Shown here piece by piece: positions 48,003 through 58,040 of a stretch of 64,000 bases of DNA. Position numbers and translations under genes: made by a program. The stretch covers positions 25,445,369 to 25,509,368 of the forward strand of contig CAMZMU010000055.1 in NCBI GenBank assembly GCA_947311845.1, written 5' to 3'. The DNA is from Poa pratensis. Its lineage: Eukaryota; Streptophyta; Magnoliopsida; Poales; Poaceae. How positions within the stretch are numbered: the first letter of the stretch is position 1; each line of letters begins with the position of its first letter. The notes beneath the pieces are model-generated. The model was given only the letters and a program-made list of their open reading frames with translations. It did not search any database and was not told where the DNA came from.

Positions 48003-48670
48003 TTTCCGGCTCCCCATGAGCAGACAAATTCCTATCTTTGCTCGATTTTTACCACGACGAAACCTCGGGGTTCCAGGGGCGGATCTAGATGGTGCGCCCG
48101 GTGTGCCGGTGCACAAGTAGGAATTGTGGAGGTCAGTGGGGCTTAATTAATCAATGGATGGATACAAGCCCATACCTCAAAACCCCAAATGGCAAAGGAT
48201 TGAGGACGGGATGAGACAGCAGGGACACGATGGCGCGACGAGGAAGAACGGGAACGGCGATGGCGGCGGCCAGGGTGAGATGCAGAAGGGTTGGGGCGCG
48301 GGATTGGGGCGTCGGCGGTGACGCTGAAGCTACGGGAAGGCGGCAGGAGAGATTTCGAGCCGCGCTGGGTCGGGTTGGTAGGTCACTCAAAGCAGAGGAA
48401 GAGGAAAACAATGCCACGCGACGGTGGACGGGTGGAGGCTGCACAGAAATACAGCAGCTGGAGTACTACAATTTATGATCCAGTACTTGTTTAATACCTC
48501 CAGTCCACTTCAAATCAAATTAAACAAATTAACTAAGGCATTGTTTACTAGTGGTATATTTTGATCCCTATGATACTCGGATGGGACGGGATTCGGTGAA
48601 ATTTTTCCTTTCACTCAATCCACTCAAATCCTCACGAATGTTTTCCCCCTCAAATACACAAGTATGGTGT
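48003..48670. other. Upstream region of the bZIP gene
   Basis: A GC-rich leader-like stretch extends to about 48440, then AT-rich sequence. No sure TATA box or leader intron was fixed by eye. Confidence 0.35.
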
Positions 48671-48671
48671 A

Positions 48672-48992
48672 CTCCCTCTATACCGGTTTATAAGATGTAT
48701 TTGGCAAATCTCAAATCTCTAGTACCTAGGTGGCTAACTATTTGTGCATTGAGTAGCATAACTAGTGTGCATGCATTGGTTGTCTTCCTTTTCTCTCTCC
48801 TAATACTTATTAATTACCTAAATTGGTGCGCATGCATTGGTTGCCTTCCATTTTCTCTCTCACCAAAATTAATTCGCTGGTGGGCTTCAACTTCTTTCTC
48901 TCTCCTAATTGCTCATTAAATGACCAAATTGCATCTTATTCTTGAAAAAACCTGGTTTTGAAATTACATCCTATAAATCGGAATGGAGGGAG
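48672..48992. mobile_element. Stowaway-type MITE, 321 bp
   Basis: The ends CTCCCTCTATACCGGTTTAT and ATAAATCGGAATGGAGGGAG are inverted copies. TA flanks it at 48670-48671 and 48993-48994. It lies about 670 bp upstream of the bZIP start codon. Confidence 0.85.
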
Positions 48993-49211
48993 TAGTGTTT
49001 TTAACTACACTAAAATAAAGCATGGGAATAACTTGGGATTATGCCCTCCAATTCCGACTTAGTAAACGGACTAGTGGGGATTATCTAAATACACTGTAAA
49101 TACCTTACAAGTAAACAAACCCTAAAGGGGATAGCTAGATTACGGTCGGCCGGCCACCTGGGAAGTTGAACGTGGTCGATTTCGACAGCAAGAGCCCTTC
49201 GTCCTGACGAT

Positions 49212-49388
49212 CAGTGGCGGAGCTAGAAGATGCTTGAAGTGATGTCAAAAGCTCATATTTGATGGTAATGAGGTCATTACGTAGTATTTATGGAGTCAAT
49301 TATTATGTACCCATAGCAATTCCTTCCCTGCTCACAATTTTTTTGTGATGTCGATTGACATCATAGTCAGTGTGCAGCTCCGCCACTG
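49212..49388. mobile_element. hAT-type MITE, 177 bp
   Basis: The inverted ends are CAGTGGCGGAGCT and AGCTCCGCCACTG. Flanking 8-bp sequences CTGACGAT (49204-49211) and CCGACGAT (49389-49396) match at 7 of 8 positions. An 8-bp duplication and CA(G) ends fit the hAT superfamily. Confidence 0.8.
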
Positions 49389-49399
49389 CCGACGATGTC

Positions 49400-50735
49400 C
49401 TGCACTGGCCCATTGTTGGTCCAGTTTCCCAGCAGCCAGTAGCACTAACGTGCTTCCCCGTCTCCCATTTTGACAGTCAAACCCACCGTAGGTTCACCAT
49501 CCGTCTCCCGTTGGCCATCCCTCTTAAGCCTAGAGGGTATCTTTCACGACATCGGCACCCCTCCTCCCCGCCCCCCACCACCGCCACCCCTCCTTTCCTC
49601 CACCCTCTCCCCTACCTTTTTTTACAAAATTGTCTTCGCGTTGTTGGCTATCACTTCTTGGCTTGACACATTTTGTTCGGTCCCAAACTTATTGCCTTGG
49701 CACGTTTTGTTCGATCACACAAGCCTGGTTCGCTCGACGGTTCGACTGTGATAGACAGTCGACCGCCAAGGATGTTTCTCATTAATTAAAATGTTAGCTC
49801 TGTTTATGTTGAACTACTTTAAATTCGATAAGGTATATAAAGAATGCTCAGTTCTAAATCCTTGAATAGAAACACAATAAAGGGGCCAATCATAGTGACC
49901 TACAAGCTAAATTTATAATATTTATTTAGAGTATATAAACATGATTTGGAAGATTTTTTTATGCTCCCATGTGTTAGCACAATAGAAATTAAGAGATTAA
50001 ATCATGAAAAAAAATCGTGCATACCAAAATGTCCTAATGCGTGTGTATTTCAGAAATTCACGCCAGTATGTCTACCAAAATTAGTTATAAAGTTATAACA
50101 AAGGTATTAGCAAACAACTTTGATGATATTTTAGAAAGTAGGGGAAGATACACAAACCACTTTCATAAAATACAAATATATTATGGAAGGTATAGTGTTC
50201 ATGCATGATACAATTCATGACATCCGTCACAAGGAAATGTCTATAGTGTTTCTCAATTTGATAATGAGAAAGCATATAACAAAGTCAACTGGACTTTCCA
50301 TATCAAATCTTCTAGGCTAAAGTGTTTGAAAATAAATTGCTTGACCAAAAATCTATAGAAAAGTTGTGGTTAAAAGACCAAATAAGATCATATTTACAAC
50401 TTGGGTTAGATAGGGAAATGGTGTAGGTTCCCTAGGGTCAAAATGGGCCATCCACCCTCCTCTAGGAAAATCTTAGGTTGTACCATATTTTTATGTTTAA
50501 ATTACAACAATTACTCAAAGTTTAGATAACTTGTTTTGTTGGCACTCTCAATTCTGCTTGGCCCCCTCAACAACTTTCGACAAGCTTTGCCACTATGTAC
50601 ACATGGAGATCATCTATCTCCACTTACCATTGATATTATTGTTGATGGGTTAGCAATGCTCATTGAAAGAAGCAAAAAAGTAGCTAGACCATTTGTTTAG
50701 TTGATGATGGTCTAGCTATTCTCCAATATATAAAA
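49400..50735. other. Spacer; no supported gene
   Basis: The sequence is mostly AT-rich with dense stops. A C-rich stretch at 49550-49610 opens short frames of no recognised content. Confidence 0.4.
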
Positions 50736-50980
50736 CTCCCTCCATCCCAGAATATAAGGCGCCATTCATTTTCTCTAGTCAACAACTTACACTTTTCACT
50801 ATGATTTGTACTTATAATATGCCCACAAATTTTGTATGAAATGAAATAATTTTGTACTTATAATATGCAACGATACCATTTATTCACTCTCAATCCATAT
50901 AATTTTAGTATATATTAGTGGTCGAAATCATGCATCAACCAGCAAAAAAATAGCGTGCTTAGTATTTTCAGACGGAGGAA
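50736..50980. mobile_element. Stowaway-type MITE, decayed
   Basis: The left end CTCCCTCCATCCCAGAATAT and the interior (ATTTGTACTTATAATATGC, CTCAATCCATATAATTTTAG) match the reverse complement of the element at 53166-53420. The right end (GACGGAGGAA) is eroded and the TA duplication is not clear. Confidence 0.6.
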
Positions 50981-50984
50981 TCTA

Positions 50985-53160
50985 GATGATCACTTGATTA
51001 TTGTCGGACATCAAAAATTGATATAAACTCATATGTATCTTTTAGCAAATTTTTGGTATGGAAATAAATTTTCATACAAGAGAAATTTATTGTCTAAGAG
51101 ATGCTAGTTCTAGGAGAAACTGCACAACTAGATTTTCACTTGTACTGTTAAATTTTCCATTTAGATATTTGGGGATTTCTGTTGATGTTAAGAGGTGGGA
51201 AGAATCCCAATAGACACGTGTGGAAAATAATATCGAAAGTAAACTTTGTTAGTGTGGGCTTTAATTTCAGAGAACAAATAATCAAGGGATGGATGAACAA
51301 TTATGTAACTAGTTTTTTATTTTCTTCTCTATATAATTTAGAAGCCACAAAAACAAAGGGCAACCTTCTATACTACTATTGGTGCTTCATGTCTAACCTA
51401 GTACCTAGACCTATCAAAATTTGGTCAAAATCGTGTTTCTCTATATATTTGACCAAGGGTCAAAAAGATTGTCTAGTAGTAGTATAGGTAGTATACAAGT
51501 ATATACGAGTACGAGATGAGAAAGATCCACGCGGCCATAGCATAGACCACGGCCCGCTCCCCAAAAGATACTGAGATACCTCACTACACGATCCTGTATA
51601 CTCCATTCAAAACTTAAATTTGCACGCGGTTTTGGCTCGATTAAGATACACGGGCGGCTGCCACTACATTTACCGGTCAGCAGCCTTGTTTATCACGGGT
51701 ATTCCATCTCGGATACCGGATTACCGGTTGATCTGCCGAACTTCCTCACGAGCGACGCTGCAGGCTGTCAAAGCCGGCCGGCAAATTGAAGTGTGCGAGC
51801 ACTACTGCATTCGCGGTGGCGACGAAGAGACAGTCGTATACCACTAGTACTAACCCAATCATCAGCGCATAGAATAGTACAGCACAGTACAGTGCAGCAC
51901 ATCGTGGTGATGGAACGGTGATCGATCTATGGATGGCGACCACCGAAGCGAGAAATCCTCGATTAGTAGTCGTCGACGTGAGCCGGCGCACTCGGCGGAA
52001 GATGCCATCCTTCCATTGCGTGTGATTCCTTATAGATATCGTTCAAAAAAATCCGGTTGTGATTCCTTAAACTTTGCCATAGAAAATAATAACTACTCAC
52101 TCCGTTCACTAATGTCAGGCATCTTAGTTAGTATACTACGTACATGCTAAAATAAGTGAATATACGTTCAAAATATATATATTCTGTTGAGATGCTGATC
52201 TTCTGCACAAGCTGAACTTTACATTCGCGGCAAACAAAATCAACGAAAGGCCGGCCGGCCGGCCCCTACGGAATGATTAGAAGAAAATGGCGGTGCCGGT
52301 GGGATGGCAATGGCGCATCGGCACCTGGCCCGTCGGTGGGCGGGGGGGGGGGGGGGGGGGGGGGGTGGAAGACGATACTCGTCACAAGCCAACAGCGACC
52401 GGGCAATTCTGACGTTCAGACGGCGAAGGACGGACGGATGACGGCTCCTGCACGGCTGTACTGCACAGTCGAGCCAAGTGTCGGTCCTGCAATCAATGCT
52501 ACAGCGTCACTCCGTTTGTTTTTTCCTTCGACCGAAAAGGTCGGTCCGAGTGGAACGTGGTGGGCTAGCGCGGGCCATATCCCACATCTGGTGGTGGTCT
52601 CGTGGAAATTAGAGTTGTGGTATAGATGGGCTAGCTCACACACGGGGTTAGCAGCGATCTGCACGACTTGCGTATGTGGCCCATTTATCTCAGCGCCACG
52701 GGTGTCGCGCTTGTCTCAGGCTCTCAGACGTTGCTCTCTCTTTTTCTATAAAAAAAAAGAAAGCCGCTGCTCTCACATGCGGCCAAGCCAAATGAATCTT
52801 TTTTCCTTCAAAATAAAACTACTTCTCCACGCTCATATTCGCGGCACGCATACCCCTCAGATAAGCTTGCAATTAAATTCCAACTCCGAAAACAAGAGTT
52901 TTGAACAAGTATTTAACAACTCTCTATTAAATAAAAACTAGACCTTTCAACTCTTAACGATAGTAAAATGTTGGGGGACCTGGCAACTTTCAAAATGATA
53001 AACCTTGAGCATTCAACTATCAATTAACACAACTTTTAGCTCAATAAACTAGAAAGCTTCAACTAAAAAAATAACTTTGGAATTATGTATCTGCAACGTT
53101 TAAGTCAAGAACTAAAACTTTCATTTCACATTCATCAAAGCATTTGACAACTCATAAATT
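50985..53160. other. Spacer with a 24-base G run; no supported gene
   Basis: Short open frames occur around 51620-51850 and 52270-52940, but they have no domain. The longer one crosses a run of 24 G residues (52332-52355), which argues against coding. Confidence 0.4.
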
Positions 53161-53165
53161 ATGTA

Positions 53166-53420
53166 CTCCCTCGGTTTCAAAATATAAGGCGCGCTATTTT
53201 TATTCTGGTCTTTGATACTCGACTTTGACCACTAATATATACTAAATTATATGGATTGAGAATGTATACATGACACCCTTGAATTCTTCTTGCAAAACTC
53301 TTTCATTTCATATATCATTATATTGTTTTATGGATATATTATAAGTACAAATCATGGTCAAAGTTGTACATAGTTGACCAACGAAATTAAAGGGCACCTT
53401 ATATTTTGGGATGGAGGGAG
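53166..53420. mobile_element. Stowaway-type MITE, 255 bp
   Basis: The ends CTCCCTCGGTTTCAAAATAT and ATATTTTGGGATGGAGGGAG are inverted copies. TA flanks it at 53164-53165 and 53421-53422. It is the same family as the element at 50736, in opposite orientation. Confidence 0.85.
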
Positions 53421-53424
53421 TATC

Positions 53425-54207
53425 TGAAAGGTGATACAAGGTTGGAACTTCTTTTCGGTTGCACTCGGGAAAGAAGGCGAAGGTGATGCGAGGTTGGTAT
53501 CTGGTGATCTAAATGGGAAGAAAAGATAGAGGAGGGTCATGGAAGTAGAGAGTGATGTTATGATGAGTATATAGGCAATTAGAGAAAAAAGGATAAGAAC
53601 CATAATGAGATATAACACATTCCACGACCCAGTGAGAAGTATAAATAAAGCACCCGCATCATCAAACACGGCAACATAAGCAAGCCAAACCCAACACATA
53701 TCTCTAAAAGAATCACCCCTCATCATCGCACATCAACATTGGTGTCATTGGTATTTGAACACCGAGAAGAGATTAGATTATATATAGTATTTGGTATGCC
53801 GAGATTAAAAAACGTAGTAGTAGAAGAAAACGTAGGATATGGATGCTAGGGTATACCGAATCCTATAGAGATTCAAATTATGAATTTAGTAGAATCTTTT
53901 GTTTCACCATATAAAAGATACAAGAACGATTCTGAAAATTCACTGTATGCCATAATGGTCACAGAAATGAAAGTGAAATTTCGAGAGATCGAACCCATTA
54001 AAATTTATTTTTGAAATATGCATACACAATCGACCGTAGTAAATATTCTATGACTTTAGTTGCAAAAAAAAATATTCTATGACTTTTAGTCCCAGAAACA
54101 AAACAATCTCGACAGAAAAAATCCTCCGTGGTGATCTAAAATCCTCTTAAATTTATATGAGCATTTTTTTAGAGATCTATGTGAGAATTTTAATGCCCAG
54201 TACGAAC
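53425..54207. other. Spacer; no supported gene
   Basis: AT-rich sequence with stops in all frames. It ends at the GTTGT target site (54208-54212) of the LTR element. Confidence 0.45.
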
Positions 54208-54492
54208 GTTGTTGTCACAGACCTGACCAAGACCCAGGCGTCAATGACCAAGATGGTCAGGCCGGACCATGTAGAAACAAACCTGGCTGCGTCCAGTGCG
54301 AAGGGCATGGAGCCTATGTAATCTGGGAGGGCAGAGGAATCGGCATGGTCGATGAATGCTGTAGCTTGGACTACTTTCCCCTCTCCCGTTCTTCTTCCTC
54401 CTCCAGATTCTCTTCTCACTTGTATCCAAATTACACTGAATCTTGACTCTAATTCACTGTGTTTGACACCTGTGAGTTAAGACCGTGATATT

Positions 54493-54504
54493 TGGTATCA
54501 GAGC
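54493..54504 (+). promoter_or_regulatory. tRNA-Met primer-binding site of the LTR element
   Basis: TGGTATCAGAGC, two bases after the 5' LTR, is the usual plant primer-binding site complementary to initiator methionine tRNA. Confidence 0.85.
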
Positions 54505-54958
54505 CAACGATCTTCAGATCAATTCTAGCAATCAATTCCGAAAATCATCCAAAAAAAACAGCAACTGGCGATTCTTCCCAATATCGTTGAGTTGTGGGGA
54601 CGAATCGAGTCGTAGGAAGTTTGGGTTGGGATCTCCCGTAGAATCCCCACTCTTCCTAGCTTCTCGCGGCGGCGGTGTGGAGGCTGCAGAGTCTAGACGC
54701 AGCTCCGGTGGCGGCGTTTGAGGTGTCGGGATCGATCGGCTACAGATTCGGTGGCGATTCAAGGTTGCTCGCGCATCACTAAGCGCGGGTGGTAAAATTC
54801 CTGTGAATCGGTCGGATTGGCGTGGTTCAGGAGGCGAATTTGAGTCGATTGGTAGAGGAAAAGGATGTCCTTAGTACTCGTCGACTCCTGGCGACGGTAG
54901 ACCAAGGTGAAGCATCACGGCGCGAAGAGGATTTCGTGCTCCGACCTTGACTGCACGC

Positions 54959-57598
54959 ATGGCGACAGTCGAGGAACAAGCGGCGGCTAACTCGGATAAA
55001 CTGGTCGATGTCGAGAAGCAAATACAAGCTCTGCTTGCTAGCATCACCAAGGCGTCTGAGCGCACTGAACAAGTAGCAGCGCTGACGGACAAGGCTGTCG
55101 TCACGGCCAGCAAAGCTATTGAGGCTATCGACAAGACTACAAGAGAATGCCAAGAATTGCGAGTCAGCATTGAAATTTTTTCGACCACTCAAGATCGCAT
55201 GTTGGTATCCATCACTCAAGTGGAGAAATCTCTCGAGGGATTTGGCGCGCGCCTTCATCATCTGGAAGGTTCACCACCAGCGGCTGCCTCAAGAATCCCT
55301 GGCCCAGTTGGGCATGGCGCTGCACACGACATCCAGGACATTGCTTACGAGCGTGTCCTGGCTAATGGTGCGTATACTGTACCCCGTAATCAGTCAGAGT
55401 CTAGTCCATCTCATCGACAAGCTATGCATAATCATGATAATTCTGGGAATAGGGCTGATAGATATGAGAGGGACACCTATTTCCGCATGCCTAAAACAAG
55501 TTTCCCGAAATTTGATGGCACTAATCCCAAAATTTGGAAAGAAAAATGTGAGAAGTATTTCTATATGTTTTATGTGCCTGATGATCTTAAAGCCAACTAT
55601 GCTACTCTTCATTTTAGTGGTAATGCTGCTTTATGGCTTCAAACCTATGAAGCGAACCATACTATAGACACTTGGGTAGCGTTGTGTGTTTCTGTTTGCA
55701 ATAAATTTGGAAAAGACATCTATTATGCCAGCATGAATCAGGCTTTAGATATCCGCCAAACAAATGATGTTGCTACCTATCACACTGAGTTTCAGTCTCT
55801 CATGCATCAGCTTCTTAGTCACAACCCTGCTCTTGATGATACATTTTTTGTGACCAAGTTCATCAAAGGTCTACAAAAAGAAATTCGTTCTGCACTTATA
55901 CTGCATACACCTAGAACGGTTGATGCGGCTGTTGTTCTCGCTCAATTGCAGGAAAATCAATTGGCTAGTGAGCGCAAATCAACTTATACTCCCAAAAAGT
56001 GGCATAACTCTGCAGGCAAAGGTGTTGTTGGTGAGCACCCAGCTGAAGCAGTTTCATCCAAAGCGAAGGAGCAGAATTTTACTCATCCTCCAACTAAATT
56101 TGATACTCTCAGAGCTCAACGCCGAGCTAGGAATGAGTGTTTCAAATGTGGTGGTCCTTATGCTCCAGGTCATAAATGTCCAAAGAATATACCATTGGCA
56201 GTTATGGAAGAACTGGACGCACCACAACTCGATAAATCTCAAGATGACTCAACTGTTTCAGTTACTAGTGAGCCTGAAAGTGAAAATGATGATGAAGAAA
56301 CTCTTGCTATGCATCTTTCAGTGGTAGCCACTAATGGTACTCAACCAAAACGCACAATAAGACTATTGGGTTCAATTGGGCGGCGCCAAGTACTAATCTT
56401 AATTGATTCAGGCAGCTCTAGCAACTTTATAAGCTCTCAAGTGGCTCAAGAATTACAGTGCCCTACAGTCACAGTACCTACTGCAGCGGTTACCCTTGCT
56501 GATGGTTCCAAGATCAGAAGCATTGAGGGAATATCTGCTCTCTCTTGGGGTGTTCAGAATCATAAGTTTCAAACTGATTTCCGAGTTCTGAAATTAGGAA
56601 GTTATGATATGATTTTAGGTATGGACTGGTTAGAGGAACATAATTTTGGAAAAATGTGGATTGACTGGCGCCACAAAACATTGCGCTTCAAGCATTTGGG
56701 TAAACAGATTACCTTGAGGGGAGTTAAGGACAATACCAGCTATTGTCCTCGCGTGTCAAGTAAACAGTTACAGAATATGATCAAGGACAATTCGGTTGCT
56801 CATGTTGTCCAATTAAGCATGGCTGCAGCAGATGCCTCTACACCATATGTTCCTCATGTAATTCAAGAGGTCATAGCTTCCCATTCTCAGCTCTTCACTG
56901 AACCTACAGAGCTCCCTCCACCTAGAGCATGTGATCATCAAATACCTTTGATTGAAGGTGTTGTTCCCTTCCATAAGAAACCGTACCGCTATTCTCCCAC
57001 CCAAAAGGATGAAATTGAGAAACAAATTAAAGACATGCTTGGTAGAGGTATTGTTCAAGTCAGTAGCAAGATTCATCCGGTCGTACATGTTTCTCTCTTA
57101 AAACCTGCATTGCCAACTCATGTCACAGCCGAACTTGATCTTCCTCTTCATTGTGTTTCCATGGATGAAGCTACTGTTCCTTTGGCTATTGTGGACTCTA
57201 AAGAACTTCAAGCAGGTAACAAAAAAATCACCATGGTTCTAGTTCAATGGTCTAACATGCCTTCAGCTTGGGTTACCTGGGAGAACAACAACAGACTCTT
57301 TGAAGATTATCCGAATTCACCTGCTTGGGGACAAACAGGCAAACAAGCAGAGGGGAAATGTCACGGACCTGACCAAGACCCAGGCGTCAATGACCAAGAT
57401 GGTCAGGCCGAACCATGTAGAAACAAACCTGGCTGCGTCCAGTGCGAAGGGCATGGAGCCTATGTAATCTGGGAGGGCAGAGGAATCGGCATGGTCGATG
57501 TATGCTGTAGCTTGGACTACTTTCCCCTCTCCCGTTCTTCTTCCTCCTCCAGATTCTCTTCTCACTTGTATCCAAATTACACTGAATCTTATCTCTAA
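54959..57598 (+). CDS. Fused gag-protease-RT(start)-chromodomain ORF of the LTR element
   Basis: This is a single open frame of 879 codons. In order it contains: a coiled-coil-like N-terminus (about residues 1-105); the gag domain from about residue 180 (SFPKFDGTNPKIWKEKCEKY); a zinc knuckle near 393 (CFKCGGPYAPGHKC); an aspartic protease near 480 (LIDSGSSSNFISS, with DSG in place of the commoner DTG); ILGMDWLEEH near 553; and the first part of reverse transcriptase near 674 (KPYRYSPTQKDEIEKQ). At about residue 702 the frame jumps to integrase-end sequence (IHPVVHVSLLKPALP) and a chromodomain-like VLVQWSNMPSAWVTWE. The palm of reverse transcriptase, RNase H and the integrase core are missing. 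The frame survives the deletion and runs into the 3' LTR before stopping. Confidence 0.8.
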   Translation: MATVEEQAAANSDKLVDVEKQIQALLASITKASERTEQVAALTDKAVVTASKAIEAIDKTTRECQELRVSIEIFSTTQDRMLVSITQVEKSLEGFGARLHHLEGSPPAAASRIPGPVGHGAAHDIQDIAYERVLANGAYTVPRNQSESSPSHRQAMHNHDNSGNRADRYERDTYFRMPKTSFPKFDGTNPKIWKEKCEKYFYMFYVPDDLKANYATLHFSGNAALWLQTYEANHTIDTWVALCVSVCNKFGKDIYYASMNQALDIRQTNDVATYHTEFQSLMHQLLSHNPALDDTFFVTKFIKGLQKEIRSALILHTPRTVDAAVVLAQLQENQLASERKSTYTPKKWHNSAGKGVVGEHPAEAVSSKAKEQNFTHPPTKFDTLRAQRRARNECFKCGGPYAPGHKCPKNIPLAVMEELDAPQLDKSQDDSTVSVTSEPESENDDEETLAMHLSVVATNGTQPKRTIRLLGSIGRRQVLILIDSGSSSNFISSQVAQELQCPTVTVPTAAVTLADGSKIRSIEGISALSWGVQNHKFQTDFRVLKLGSYDMILGMDWLEEHNFGKMWIDWRHKTLRFKHLGKQITLRGVKDNTSYCPRVSSKQLQNMIKDNSVAHVVQLSMAAADASTPYVPHVIQEVIASHSQLFTEPTELPPPRACDHQIPLIEGVVPFHKKPYRYSPTQKDEIEKQIKDMLGRGIVQVSSKIHPVVHVSLLKPALPTHVTAELDLPLHCVSMDEATVPLAIVDSKELQAGNKKITMVLVQWSNMPSAWVTWENNNRLFEDYPNSPAWGQTGKQAEGKCHGPDQDPGVNDQDGQAEPCRNKPGCVQCEGHGAYVIWEGRGIGMVDVCCSLDYFPLSRSSSSSRFSSHLYPNYTESYL

Positions 57599-57641
57599 TT
57601 CACTGTGTGTGACACCTGTGAGTTAAGACCGTGATAGTTGT

Positions 57642-58040
57642 AGAGTACGAAGTTCCGCCAAGACCTGGAAACTCCCATCGCCATTGCTGGTCACCGCGCC
57701 ACGCCAAGTGGCCACCAGCAGGCACGACACATAAACCCATGCGTTTGACGCGACGCACCACCACCAGGGTGGCAGCTGCACACGCTGTCCCAAAACCCTT
57801 CCTCCGACAGGCCAGGCCCTTGCTAACCCTGGTTACCCCTTCTTTCCCAAAACCGTGAAAGAACCCAGCTCTTTACCTAACCCCGGTTAAACCCGTGGTT
57901 TCCCAAAGGGGAATGTGGTCTGGTCAGGCGCCAGCGCCACCGCTCCGCTGCCACTTCTATGTAGGCAGGGCTGACCTGCCGCGTCCGTGCTCCTTCCCAC
58001 TAGTAAAGCGATCAAAAAGCAGACCGCGGTCATGGTCACC
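57642..58040 (+). promoter_or_regulatory. Short upstream region of the AP2 gene, bounded by the LTR element
   Basis: Only about 400 bp separate the 3' end of the LTR element from the first candidate ATG of the AP2 gene. No sure TATA box was found. The LTR, in the same orientation, could supply or disturb promoter function. Confidence 0.4.

Larger units (their letters stand above)
54213..57636 (+). mobile_element. Ty3/gypsy LTR retrotransposon, internally deleted, 3424 bp
   Basis: The LTRs are 54213-54490 and 57359-57636, each 278 bp. They start TGTCAC and end GTGATA, and differ at six positions by my count (about 2 percent). The target duplication is GTTGT (54208-54212, 57637-57641). A primer-binding site TGGTATCAGAGC, matching the 3' end of initiator methionine tRNA, starts at 54493. 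A polypurine tract AGAGGGGAAA precedes the 3' LTR. The interior keeps gag, protease and the start of reverse transcriptase, then jumps to the end of integrase and a chromodomain-like region. It was therefore mobilised in trans, or deleted after insertion. Confidence 0.9.

Noticed and set aside
52273..52941. 222-codon plus-strand frame
   Set aside because: It reads through a run of 24 G residues and an A-rich tract and has no recognisable domain, codon pattern or splice context.
55119..56327. Alternative-frame ORFs within the LTR element
   Set aside because: They are shadows of the gag-protease frame, which carries the zinc knuckle and protease motifs.
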